A DNA stretch of 64,000 bases from Verrucomicrobiota bacterium (lineage in GTDB: Bacteria > Verrucomicrobiota > Verrucomicrobiia > Chthoniobacterales > Terrimicrobiaceae): NCBI GenBank assembly GCA_017305195.1, contig JAFKMU010000059.1, positions 17,402 through 81,401 of the forward strand. Reading direction: 5' to 3'. The number at the start of each line of letters is the position of its first letter. Within the stretch, counting starts at the first letter, position 1. Below are positions 9,167 to 16,956 of the stretch, in pieces. A model generated the notes under the pieces. That model had not been told where the DNA came from, ran no database searches, and worked only from the letters and a program-made list of their open reading frames with translations. A program made the position numbers and the translations under genes.

Positions 9167-10732
9167 TCAATGCCCGATTGGGGCATTGCTACGCCCATGG
9201 CTCTGGCGGAGCAGGAAGGCGAGAGGCAGGACGAGGAGAGTCAAAACGCCCATCAGCCAGAATGCGTCGATGTACGAGAGCATGCCCGCCTGGCGCTGGA
9301 CCTCGCCGTAAATGTAGCGAAGCGGCTGGAGGGAGGACGGGTCATGCGGAAACATGGCCTTCAGATGGGCGAGTGCGTTTTGCGTTTCCGTGTCAAAGGC
9401 CGAGACATGCTCGACGAGGCGACTCTGGTGAAACTGCCCGCGTCTCGCGATGATCGTGCTGCACACGGCGATGCCGATGCTGCCGCCGAGGTTGCGGGCG
9501 AGATTGATCAGGGCCGAGGCGTTGTTGTTCTTGCCCGGAGGGAGACCGTTGTAAGCCGCCTGCGTGATGGGTGCAAAAATCAGCGCGATGCCTGCCACCT
9601 GGAAAACGCGCGCCTGGACAGCCATGTCGAAGCTGATCCCGAGGTTGAAGCGGGTCATGTTGAAGAGCGAGGCGGCCAGGATCACCAGCCCCACGGCGAC
9701 CAGGTACTTGGCCGGGAACTTGGGGATGAGCACTCCGCCGACCAGCGGCATCATGAACATGAGGAAAATACCGCCCGCCGTGAGGGCCAGGCCCGCCTGC
9801 TGGGCGGTATAGCCGAGGAGTTGCTCCAGGAACTGAGGCAGCAGGGCGGTCGTGCCAAAGAGGATGAAGCCCATGAAGAACATGGTGACGAACGAGGCGA
9901 GAAACGAAGGGAGCTTGAGCAGCGGGATGTCGACGATGGGCTCCTTTTGCCGGATCTCCCAGAAGACCAGGGTCAGCAGGCTGATGCCGGAGATAATGGC
10001 CGCGGTGAGAATCGCCGGGGAGGAGAACCAGTCGCTGCGTTCGCCGCGATCGACAAACAGCTCCAGGCATCCGATGCCGACGACGGCGAGAAAGAACCCG
10101 ATCCAGTCAATGCGCAGACCATTGCGAAACACCCGGGCGCGCTCCACCTTGGCCGCCTCCGGTTCGCTCACCAGCACCGCCGTGAGCATGAGCGAGATGA
10201 TTCCCACCGGCACGTTGATGAGAAAGATCCAGTGCCAGCTGTAGTTGTCGGTGATCCATCCGCCGAGGGTGGGGCCGATGGCCGGGGCAAAGACGACGGA
10301 AAGCCCGTAGACGGAAAATGCCATCCCTCGTTTCTCGGGAGGGAAGATGTCTGCGAGCATCGCCTGCACGACCGGGGCCATGCCTGCTCCGCCGATGCCC
10401 TGGATCAGCCGGAAGGCGATCAGCCAGTTCAGAGAGGGGGCCATGCCGCAGAGCAGGGAGCTCGCCGTGAATACCGCCACGCACGTCATGTAAAATCGCT
10501 TCGTCCCAAAGATGGTGCTGAGCCATCCGCTGATGGGCATCATCACGGCATTGGCGACGAGATAGGTGGTCAGCACCCAGGTGCTCTCGTCGAGTCCCGC
10601 AGCGAGTCCGCCCGCGATGTGGCTGAGCGACACGTTGGCGATGCTGGTATCCAGCACCTCCATGAACGTGGCCAGGGAGATGACGACCGTCACCACCCAG
10701 GGATTCACCTTGTCTCCCGACGGGGTATTCAA
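9167..10732 (-). CDS. EmrB/QacA-type (DHA2) drug:H+ antiporter
   Basis: 521 residues with 14 predicted membrane helices. Visible family motifs are LDTSIANVSLSHIAGGL in helix 1 (motif D1 of 14-helix drug antiporters), the loop after helix 2 (SGWLSTIFGTKRFY), RLIQGIGGAGMAPVVQAM in helix 4 and GPTLGGWITDNYSWHWIFLINVPVG (motif C). It begins four bases after the membrane-fusion protein gene ends, the usual emrA-emrB order, so the pair should move substrate across both membranes together with a TolC-like porin encoded elsewhere. The substrate is unknown. Confidence 0.9.
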   Translation of the reverse strand: MNTPSGDKVNPWVVTVVISLATFMEVLDTSIANVSLSHIAGGLAAGLDESTWVLTTYLVANAVMMPISGWLSTIFGTKRFYMTCVAVFTASSLLCGMAPSLNWLIAFRLIQGIGGAGMAPVVQAMLADIFPPEKRGMAFSVYGLSVVFAPAIGPTLGGWITDNYSWHWIFLINVPVGIISLMLTAVLVSEPEAAKVERARVFRNGLRIDWIGFFLAVVGIGCLELFVDRGERSDWFSSPAILTAAIISGISLLTLVFWEIRQKEPIVDIPLLKLPSFLASFVTMFFMGFILFGTTALLPQFLEQLLGYTAQQAGLALTAGGIFLMFMMPLVGGVLIPKFPAKYLVAVGLVILAASLFNMTRFNLGISFDMAVQARVFQVAGIALIFAPITQAAYNGLPPGKNNNASALINLARNLGGSIGIAVCSTIIARRGQFHQSRLVEHVSAFDTETQNALAHLKAMFPHDPSSLQPLRYIYGEVQRQAGMLSYIDAFWLMGVLTLLVLPLAFLLRQSHGRSNAPIGH

Positions 10733-10736
10733 GCGG

Positions 10737-11792
10737 TTAGCGAGTATTGACTACAGGAATGACCGACATGCCGGGCGCGAGGATCGGGGTATCCGTCGGC
10801 AGCTTGTCGAAGACGATCTTCACCGGCACGCGCTGCACGACCTTCACGTAGTTGCCCGTGGCATTCTCGGAAGGCAGGAGGCTGAAGCGCGCTCCCGTGC
10901 CTTTCTGGATGCTCTCCACGCGCCCGGTGAGATGCAGCGACGGATAGGCATCGACCTTGATGTCAACGGGCTGTCCGTTGCGCATGTGATTGAGCTGGGT
11001 CTCCTTGTAGTTTGCCACCACCCAGACATCGTGCGGGACGACCGCCATCAGGGCGCTGCCGGTTTGCACATAGTTGCCCGGCTCGACGTTCTTGCGGGTC
11101 ACCCGTCCGTCCTGCGGCGCGTAGATTTTGTTGTAGGAAAGCCGCAGCCGGGCGGTTTCCAGCATGGCCTTGGCGAGTTCCACCTGGGCCTGGCCCGACT
11201 TGACGGCGGCCTGACTCATTGTGACCTCGGCATCGGCGGCTATGACCCGTTTGTTTCGTCCGTCGAGGGTTGCCTTGGAGGTCCTTTGCGCGGTATCGGC
11301 ATTGTCGAGATCCTGCTGGGAGATGACGCCGCGAGTGCGGAGTTCCTGGCTGCGCTTGAGTTCCTTGTCGGTGTTGTCGGCATTGGCCTGGGCGTTCTCG
11401 ACTTCAAACTTCGCCTGCTGCTGCGCCGCTTCGGAAATATTCAGTTGGGCTTGCGCCTGGGCGTACTTCGCTTCCGCCGAAGCGAGATTCGCGGCGGCGG
11501 AGTCGTAGATTGCCTGGTTGTCCCGAGGGTCGATCTCGACGAGGAGGTCGCCAGCTTTCACCTCCTGGTTGTCGTCGACATAGACTTTGCTGACCAGCCC
11601 GGCGATTTGCGGGCTGACCTGGAGGACATGCGCCTCCACGAACGCATCGTCCGTGGATTCCAGCCCATGGTTGAGAAGGTACGCGACGACCGCAACCACA
11701 GCGATGATGGCAAAGATCGCGATGAAGTAACGGCGTTGCAGCCGACGTCTGGGTTTCGGCTCGGGATTGTCGGCAGGAGAGGGTGTGCTCAT
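10737..11792 (-). CDS. HlyD/EmrA-type membrane fusion protein
   Basis: About 351 residues: a short cytosolic proline-rich start, one membrane segment (YFIAIFAIIAVVAVVAYLL), then a lipoyl half-motif (VYVDDNQEVKAGDLLVEIDP), a long coiled-coil hairpin rich in Ala/Gln/Glu, and the second lipoyl and beta-barrel parts (YAPQDGRVTRKNVEPGNYVQTG). This is the periplasmic adaptor of a tripartite efflux pump. The ATG at 11792 overlaps the stop of the upstream regulator as ATGA, a strong sign of translational coupling, so I prefer it to the in-frame ATG at 11801. Confidence 0.9.
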   Translation of the reverse strand: MSTPSPADNPEPKPRRRLQRRYFIAIFAIIAVVAVVAYLLNHGLESTDDAFVEAHVLQVSPQIAGLVSKVYVDDNQEVKAGDLLVEIDPRDNQAIYDSAAANLASAEAKYAQAQAQLNISEAAQQQAKFEVENAQANADNTDKELKRSQELRTRGVISQQDLDNADTAQRTSKATLDGRNKRVIAADAEVTMSQAAVKSGQAQVELAKAMLETARLRLSYNKIYAPQDGRVTRKNVEPGNYVQTGSALMAVVPHDVWVVANYKETQLNHMRNGQPVDIKVDAYPSLHLTGRVESIQKGTGARFSLLPSENATGNYVKVVQRVPVKIVFDKLPTDTPILAPGMSVIPVVNTR

Positions 11793-12433
11793 TTGGGACA
11801 TTTTTTGGACGCGACCTGGGCGGCGATTCCGGCGAGGGAAAATTGCGTGATGTGAGCGGCGATATGATCGAGGTAATCCGGTGCCTCAAGGATCTCCGGG
11901 GAGAGGCGCTCCGAGACCGCGCGGCAGTTCCGGTAGTAGAGGCACTGCCCGATCACGCTGGCGCCGATCAGGGAGAGATGTGTTTCCGAGAGTTTGCCGC
12001 CGGCGGCACCTTGGATGATCATGTGCAAGGTATCCCGGTGCGGGCGGATGAAAGTCTCCACGAGGACATTCAGGAGTCGCGAGGGCGAGGTAAGCTCACG
12101 GGCCAGGAGCTTTCCATGCCAGCCGGGGCGGGCGGGATTCAGTATCCGCTGGAGCAGTCCCGATATATAGGCGAGCAATTGCTCTTCTGGCGTTGCGCCG
12201 AGATCTTCGGGCTGGGTCCGTAGGAAAATGGTGCGCATCGCATGATTGAGCGTCTCGAGGTAAAGCTCCTCCTTGTCCCGGAAGTAGTAATTGATCGCGG
12301 CGAGATTCACTTTCGCTCGGCGAGTGATTTCCCGGACCGTGGCTCCTTCGTAGCCATGATCTCCGAAAATCTCTCCTGCTGCCTCGATCAGCCGGTCTCG
12401 TGCAGGAATGGGAGCCGCTGAAAGTGTTGCCAT
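11789..12433 (-). CDS. TetR-family regulator (CecR/YbiH-like, DUF1956 C-terminus)
   Basis: About 214 residues. The N-terminal helix-turn-helix reads DRLIEAAGEIFGDHGYEGATVREITRRAKVN...YYFRDKEELY, with the strongly conserved YYF...K of TetR proteins. The C-terminal half (LLQRILNPARPGWHGKLLARELTSPS) matches the CecR/YbiH ligand domain, in a family that controls efflux pumps together with HlyD-type adaptors. It is the first gene of the efflux group and overlaps the adaptor gene. Two overlapping palindromes lie just upstream, so autoregulation is likely. An ATG at 12451 adds six residues but would put the start at the operator edge. Confidence 0.88.
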   Translation of the reverse strand: MATLSAAPIPARDRLIEAAGEIFGDHGYEGATVREITRRAKVNLAAINYYFRDKEELYLETLNHAMRTIFLRTQPEDLGATPEEQLLAYISGLLQRILNPARPGWHGKLLARELTSPSRLLNVLVETFIRPHRDTLHMIIQGAAGGKLSETHLSLIGASVIGQCLYYRNCRAVSERLSPEILEAPDYLDHIAAHITQFSLAGIAAQVASKKCPK

Positions 12434-12450
12434 GCCTGGCACTATCCGCA

Positions 12451-12494
12451 TTTATACAAGCGTTTCAAACACTTGTTTTAAACAAGTGTATAAA
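12451..12494. promoter_or_regulatory. Double overlapping palindrome, probable TetR operator
   Basis: Two 21-base palindromes overlap by eight bases. Site 1 spans 12456-12476 with arms ACAAGCGTTT and AAACACTTGT (9 of 10 complementary) around a central C. Site 2 spans 12469-12489 with perfect arms ACACTTGTTT and AAACAAGTGT around a central T. Outside both lies the pair TTTATACA (12451-12458) and TGTATAAA (12487-12494). CAAG/CTTG-type palindromes fit a CecR/NalD-like TetR repressor. The site sits between the regulator gene and the divergent cyclase gene, so it could control both. Confidence 0.8.
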
Positions 12495-12525
12495 CTGTTG
12501 AGCGAGAGGAGCAAAGGGGGGTGAA

Positions 12526-13908
12526 GTGTTCCGGGGTCTCGTATTGCGCTTGCGGAAAGGGAAGGGGAGCCGATTGTATCTCGCCATGCATCTCAGTCGT
12601 CCTCTTGAACGCGCCGGTGGCGCAGAAGACTCGCTGGACAGTTCGCTGGCCTTTGGCGTGGTAAAAAGCGAGCGGCAACGCGTAGGGGTGCTCGCCATCC
12701 TGATCGTGCTGCTGATCGGGGCCTTGCTATGGTCGGTGTTTGGCCCGGAGCTGATTCAGCCGGAGTTGCGAGCCAAGGTCCGCGAGAGCCTTCCGTTTGG
12801 CATCGGGATGTTGTCGATCATGTTCGTTTACGAATGTGTGGCCTTCGGATGGTTGACCACGTTGATCCGCAAGGGATTCGAGCCGGTCTTCTGGGTGCGC
12901 GTCGTGAGCGCCATCGTGGAGCCGCTCTTCATTACCGCAGTGCTGGGGTTCATGATGGTCTTTGTCGGACCGCTTAACGGCATGGCGGGGCCGGCTCCAT
13001 ACATCTATTTCCCTTACCTGGCCCTGTCGGCCCTGGGACTCAGCCTGCGGTTGAGTTTCGTCAGCGGCGCCACGGCTGCAATCGGATTCAACATCGCCGC
13101 CTTTTTTGCGGTGCGAGGCCTGGAGGCCACCCCGAGCATGGCGGTGCTCGTATCGTTCCCGCACTATGCGATGAAGGGGGTGCTGATCGTGCTCACGGGC
13201 CTTGCCGCGGGGTACGTCGGTCATCGGCTGCGCAAGCAGCTGGGGGAGTCTCTGAAGGTGGCGCGGGAGCGTGATCGCGCGGTGAGCATCTTCGGCCAGC
13301 ACGTATCGCCGAGCGTGGCCGACCGTCTCCTGCACCAGTCCGTGGAGCTGACGGGCGAGGAGCGCCAGGTGTGCGTGATGTTCGTGGATATCCGGGATTT
13401 CAGTAATCTGGCCGCCGCGAAGCTCCCGGGCGAAATCGTGGAGTATTTGAATGAGCTGTTCGGGCCCATGATCCATATCGTCAACGAACATGGGGGCATC
13501 GTGAACAAATTCCTCGGCGATGGGTTTATGGCCGTGTTTGGCGCGCCGAGTGAAGACCCCAAGCTGGCCCGCAACGCCGTGGCATGTGCGCGTGCGATTC
13601 TTTCTTCAACTGATCGACTGGTCGCGGCTGGCGAAATCCCGCCGACCCGCCTCGGCATCGGTCTGCACGTCGGCGTCGCGGTCACGGGCAACGTTGGTTC
13701 CGAGCAGCGCAAGGAATACACGGTCATCGGCGACACCGTGAATGTCGCCGCGCGGATCGAGCAGGCCACGAAGCAGTTCCGCGCCCAGCTCTTGGTTTCC
13801 GACGCGGTGGCCGAACAATGCGGCTCAGACCTGACGGGCGCGGTCGATCTCGGCATGGTCGAGCTCAAGGGCCAGCCCAAGCCGGTTCATCTCTTCCAAC
13901 TAGTGTAG
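12526..13908 (+). CDS. Membrane-anchored class III adenylate/guanylate cyclase
   Basis: 460 residues from the GTG at 12526, which has a G-rich stretch (12514-12520) as a possible ribosome site; an ATG at 12586 is the alternative and gives 440 residues. Six hydrophobic segments occupy roughly residues 48-240, followed by a short linker and a class III catalytic domain. The two metal-binding aspartates are present (D288 in VDIRDF and D332 in FLGDGF, numbering from 12526), as are the Lys before FLGDG and the IGDTVNVAARIE strand carrying the transition-state Asn/Arg. The domain therefore looks active as a single-domain homodimer making cAMP. It is divergent from the TetR-efflux group and may share its operator region. 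Confidence 0.87.
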   Translation: MFRGLVLRLRKGKGSRLYLAMHLSRPLERAGGAEDSLDSSLAFGVVKSERQRVGVLAILIVLLIGALLWSVFGPELIQPELRAKVRESLPFGIGMLSIMFVYECVAFGWLTTLIRKGFEPVFWVRVVSAIVEPLFITAVLGFMMVFVGPLNGMAGPAPYIYFPYLALSALGLSLRLSFVSGATAAIGFNIAAFFAVRGLEATPSMAVLVSFPHYAMKGVLIVLTGLAAGYVGHRLRKQLGESLKVARERDRAVSIFGQHVSPSVADRLLHQSVELTGEERQVCVMFVDIRDFSNLAAAKLPGEIVEYLNELFGPMIHIVNEHGGIVNKFLGDGFMAVFGAPSEDPKLARNAVACARAILSSTDRLVAAGEIPPTRLGIGLHVGVAVTGNVGSEQRKEYTVIGDTVNVAARIEQATKQFRAQLLVSDAVAEQCGSDLTGAVDLGMVELKGQPKPVHLFQLV

Positions 13909-13913
13909 TTTCG

Positions 13914-14312
13914 CTATTTCAGGAGCGAGAGGAAGGCCTTGCGCTCCACCCAGAGGAGGAAGGCCGCACTCGCCACGATGAGGACCAGCATTGGATCGAG
14001 GAGCCCGGCTCCATTTTCGATAAAAACGTGGTAGGCGAGGATGTTCACCAGGATCGGGCCGAGGATGAGGAGGCCGAAGTTGCGGGTCTTGGGGATGAGA
14101 ACGAGAAGGCCGCCGACCAACTCAAGAACCTTGACGAACTTCAGGTAGCCCGTCGGTCCAAATGCCGCCATGAAGGCTGCGGCCGGTGAGCCCTCCGGCG
14201 GAACGGGGCCGTCCTTCACAAGATTAAGCAAGACGACCACAGCCGCCATGATGAATAAGCCGCCGAGAATAACCCCTGCGATTGCCGCTGCGATATTGAT
14301 GATCCTGGACAT
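13914..14312 (-). CDS. DoxX-like four-helix membrane protein
   Basis: 132 residues with four hydrophobic segments and the pattern GYLKFVKVLELVGGLLVLIPKTRNFGLLILGPILVNILAYH, typical of the DoxX-like (DUF4149/DoxX_2) group. Such proteins sit in the inner membrane; roles proposed in a few species concern redox stress and quinone or sulfur metabolism, but nothing here specifies one. It is convergent with the cyclase gene, stop codons five bases apart, and divergent from the esterase gene. Confidence 0.75.
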   Translation of the reverse strand: MSRIINIAAAIAGVILGGLFIMAAVVVLLNLVKDGPVPPEGSPAAAFMAAFGPTGYLKFVKVLELVGGLLVLIPKTRNFGLLILGPILVNILAYHVFIENGAGLLDPMLVLIVASAAFLLWVERKAFLSLLK

Positions 14313-14419
14313 GGGCAGGTAATACTCCCCGTGCTTTCAAGTTCGCAATCTTGAATTCGCTCGCTTTTCCGATATTTGGTTGGGTGCGACAGGATGTTTT
14401 GATAAATAGTTTCCTCTCG

Positions 14420-15277
14420 ATGAGGACCCTCCTTTATTTCTCCCTGACTTTGTTCGCAATCCACGGCGGTTTGTGTGAGGAGCAATCCCGCACCGCGTCT
14501 CGCTCGGAGCCCGCATTGTCGTACTATGCGCCTGCCCGGCTGGAAAAAGCGGATGCCTACCAGAAGGAGACCTGCGTCCTGGATCTCGTTTACCCCGCCG
14601 ACAAGCCCGGTTTTGCGACCGTGATCTGGTTTCACGGTGGAGGCCTCACTGGCGGCGATCGTGAGGTTCCCAAGCTTCTTCAGGAAAAGGGCTTCGCGAC
14701 GGCGGCGGTGGGTTATCGGCTTTCTCCCAAGGCGACTCCGGATGAAATCCTCCAGGATGCCGCTGCGGCCACGGCCTGGGTCTTGAAAAACATCGCGTCC
14801 AAGGGAGGCGATCCGAAGAAGGTCTTCATCGCCGGGCATTCCGCAGGAGGTTATCTGGCCGCGATGATCGGCATGGACCCGCGCTGGCTCGCAGCCGAGG
14901 GAGTTTCCAATAAGCAACTGGCCGGCATCATTCCTGTGAGCGGTCAGGTCACGACGCATTTCCTCGTCAAAAAGGTCCGGGGTGATACCCAACCGGAACT
15001 GCGTCCGATCATCGACGATTACGCCCCGCTTTATTACGCATCCAAAGACCTGCCCCCGATCTGCCTCATCCTTGGCGACCGCAGGATCGAATACAAAAAC
15101 AGGGTGGAGGAAAATGATCTCATGGCAGTGTGCCTTCGCAACCTTGGGCACCCTTTCGTCGAGTTTTACGAAATGGGTGGCCTCGATCACGGGAGCGTCA
15201 TCAATGGAGCCTGTTTGCTTATTCCGGGATTCATCAAGAGAGTGCAGGATAATACTCCCGCCAGGCAGACGCCTTGA
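14420..15277 (+). CDS. Exported alpha/beta-hydrolase (esterase/lipase of the HGGG type)
   Basis: 285 residues from the ATG at 14420, which begins a clear signal peptide (MRTLLYFSLTLFAIHGGLCE). The oxyanion motif HGGG is at about 72-75, the nucleophile Ser in GHSAGG at about 141, and a likely catalytic His in LDHGS near the C-terminus; the acid is probably the Asp in ILGDRR. This is the BD-FAE/acetyl-esterase arrangement used on carbohydrate or small-molecule esters. The frame is open to 14351 but that would bury the signal peptide. Exported location suggests deacylation of plant or microbial polysaccharides. Confidence 0.8.
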   Translation: MRTLLYFSLTLFAIHGGLCEEQSRTASRSEPALSYYAPARLEKADAYQKETCVLDLVYPADKPGFATVIWFHGGGLTGGDREVPKLLQEKGFATAAVGYRLSPKATPDEILQDAAAATAWVLKNIASKGGDPKKVFIAGHSAGGYLAAMIGMDPRWLAAEGVSNKQLAGIIPVSGQVTTHFLVKKVRGDTQPELRPIIDDYAPLYYASKDLPPICLILGDRRIEYKNRVEENDLMAVCLRNLGHPFVEFYEMGGLDHGSVINGACLLIPGFIKRVQDNTPARQTP

Positions 15278-15653
15278 TTTGCCGCGCCTCTTTCCGCCAG
15301 GCGAGTTCAGGCGGAGGTGCTCCCTTGGAGAAAAGGCCTGATGGGGGTTGCATTTCTTAAAAGAGAGACGATTCTGAAAAGAGTCACCATGAGCACGAAA
15401 CTTCTCTCTTCCTTGTTCTCGTTCGGGGGAGAGGTGTGCCTGGATGCTGCGATGAGCCATCCCAAACGCTCGCGAGGTTTTCTCGGTCTCGTCTTCATGT
15501 CGTAGGCGGGCGTCCGGCAGACCTCTCTTTGTGAGGTTCTTGCCCCAGGATCAGCCCGCTCCCTTTCATGCTCGAAGGGTTCCTTAGGGAACTTCGCCCC
15601 CCTGCGCATGCCTGTATGCGCTTCGCGTCCGTTTCATCCCACCGGTATTGAAA
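15278..15653. other. Gene-free stretch between esterase and phosphoesterase genes
   Basis: About 375 bases with no convincing coding sequence; short frames here have no family resemblance and lack plausible start signals. The clearest structure is a hairpin at about 15573-15595, with inner stem GTTCC/GGAAC closed by TTAG and an outer CGAA/TTCG stem interrupted by two Gs, 60 bases before the next gene. It is not followed by a T run, so it could be leader structure rather than a terminator. Confidence 0.4.
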
Positions 15654-16358
15654 ATGACTTTGCTCCTGACCAGCGATTTGCTGGGAAAACAACATTGGTA
15701 CGAATGGCTTGTTCGTTGTGCTCCGCGCGTCGATGCGATCTGTGTCGCGGGCGACCTCGTGGACCCGTTTCTCGGTGACATCGACGCTCAACGCGAAGCT
15801 GCCGAGTTCGCCGCATGGCGCATCGGTCGCGACCGTGCCGGTTTTCATGCCTGCGAGGGAGAGCAGGATCTCCTGGGGGCAAGATGGTATTGGCTCAAGT
15901 CCCAGACTGGCACGCGGTGCCATGGCGATGTGGCCATCACCGCGCTGCCGTGGAGGAGTCAAAACAAACGCTGGTTTGAAAAGCCCGACCAGTGGCGGCG
16001 GCAGACCGGGTGTGCCTGGCTGGTCATGGAGCATGAACCCCCGGCGGGCGCGGCGGTCGGAGCGGGAGCCGGAGCGAGTTTGCAGGAGGCTTCCCCGGCG
16101 CTTTCCTATCAGCCGGATTTCCTCCTGACCGGCCATATGCGGAGCGCTCCATGGGAGCCGGGCGGCTGCTGGTGGGACCGGCGGGGCGACACCGTGATCT
16201 TCAATGCCGGGTTCGATCCTGATGGCGAATTCCCGTGCCACATCCTGCTCAACACGACGAAACGCGAGGCCGTCTGGAGACATCCCCATGGCCACGAGTG
16301 CATCCGCCTCGATGCCTTCTCACGCCCATTTCCCTCAACCACAGCACAACAACCATGA
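15654..16358 (+). CDS. Calcineurin-like phosphoesterase-fold protein with degenerate metal site
   Basis: 234 residues. The opening MTLLLTSDLLGK and VDAICVAGDLVD correspond to the first two metallophosphatase blocks (DxH and GDxxD), but the DxH His is absent: the sequence reads SDLLGK. Later VMEHEPPAG and LLTGHMRSAPW resemble the His-containing GNHD/GHxH blocks. The fold assignment is reasonable; activity is uncertain because the first metal ligand set is incomplete. Its stop codon overlaps the start of the next gene as ATGA, so the two are probably co-translated. An upstream TTG at 15648 is less likely. Confidence 0.6.
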   Translation: MTLLLTSDLLGKQHWYEWLVRCAPRVDAICVAGDLVDPFLGDIDAQREAAEFAAWRIGRDRAGFHACEGEQDLLGARWYWLKSQTGTRCHGDVAITALPWRSQNKRWFEKPDQWRRQTGCAWLVMEHEPPAGAAVGAGAGASLQEASPALSYQPDFLLTGHMRSAPWEPGGCWWDRRGDTVIFNAGFDPDGEFPCHILLNTTKREAVWRHPHGHECIRLDAFSRPFPSTTAQQP

Positions 16359-16738
16359 ACACGATCCAAGTCACTCAAAACGACTACAACACCCTGATGG
16401 AACTCCTCGCCCGCAACCCTGGTGCGACGGAGGATGAAAAGACCCGGCAGGGCGCTTTGCTCAGCGAGTTGCTCCGGGCAGACATCCTGCCGGAGGCGGA
16501 GATCGCGCCCGATGTCATCACGCTGCGGCGCCGGGCGCACCTGGTGGAGCTGGAGTCGGGCGATGTGCTCGACTACACACTCGTCCTGCCGGAGGAAGCC
16601 GACGTGAACGAGGGCCGCATCTCGATCCTCGCCCCACTCGGTACAGCGATGCTGGGATTTCGCCGAGGCGATGTCTTTGAGTGGACCATGCCCGGAGGCG
16701 CCATGAAACTGAAAGTCGAGAACGTCCTGCGCGGCTAG
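16355..16738 (+). CDS. Rnk/GreA C-terminal-domain protein (nucleoside diphosphate kinase regulator type)
   Basis: 127 residues. The C-terminal half, with GDVLDYTLVLPEEADVNEGRISILAPLGTAMLGFRRGDVFEW and MPGG, is the FKBP-like GreA/GreB C-terminal fold as found in Rnk, which binds RNA polymerase near the secondary channel. The N-terminal part is a short helical region (DYNTLMELLARNPGATEDEKT) resembling Rnk rather than the long coiled coil of GreA. The frame is open farther upstream, but the ATG at 16355 overlaps the previous stop (ATGA) and fits family length. Confidence 0.8.
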   Translation: MNTIQVTQNDYNTLMELLARNPGATEDEKTRQGALLSELLRADILPEAEIAPDVITLRRRAHLVELESGDVLDYTLVLPEEADVNEGRISILAPLGTAMLGFRRGDVFEWTMPGGAMKLKVENVLRG

Positions 16739-16897
16739 AGCGGCTGGGAAAGTCGGTCGAGACGCGGTGGATGGCGGGGCGTAAGTGCGTGACAGGGGCC
16801 GGAGTGCCAAAGTCCGCGCTTCGTCGCCCTGCCAGATACCGCGTACCGTCTTTCCCTCGCGATCGTGCTGGCTCGCAGCGCTTCCCGGCGGCCTTCG

Positions 16898-16926
16898 TTG
16901 ACAGAATGACGGAAAATCGGTAATGG
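16898..16926 (+). promoter_or_regulatory. Possible sigma-70 promoter for the CDF exporter gene
   Basis: A perfect -35 TTGACA at 16898-16903 is followed by only weak -10 candidates: TAATGG at 16921-16926 (17-base spacing) or GGTAAT at 16919-16924 (15-base spacing). It lies about 30-60 bases ahead of the ATG at 16957, in the 218-base gap after the Rnk-like gene, which is otherwise without visible features. Confidence 0.35.
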
Positions 16927-16956
16927 GGCGCAGCTCCTTTGCGAGTCATTCCAGCT

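Noticed and set aside
9089..10750. A 553-codon open frame antisense to the EmrB-like gene
   Set aside because: Composition (very rich in His/Asp/Glu/Arg) is that of an antisense shadow of a membrane protein gene, and no family is recognisable.
16739..16956. Possible metal riboswitch upstream of the CDF exporter
   Set aside because: No yybP-ykoY or NiCo-type conserved loops are visible; only a partial promoter could be proposed.
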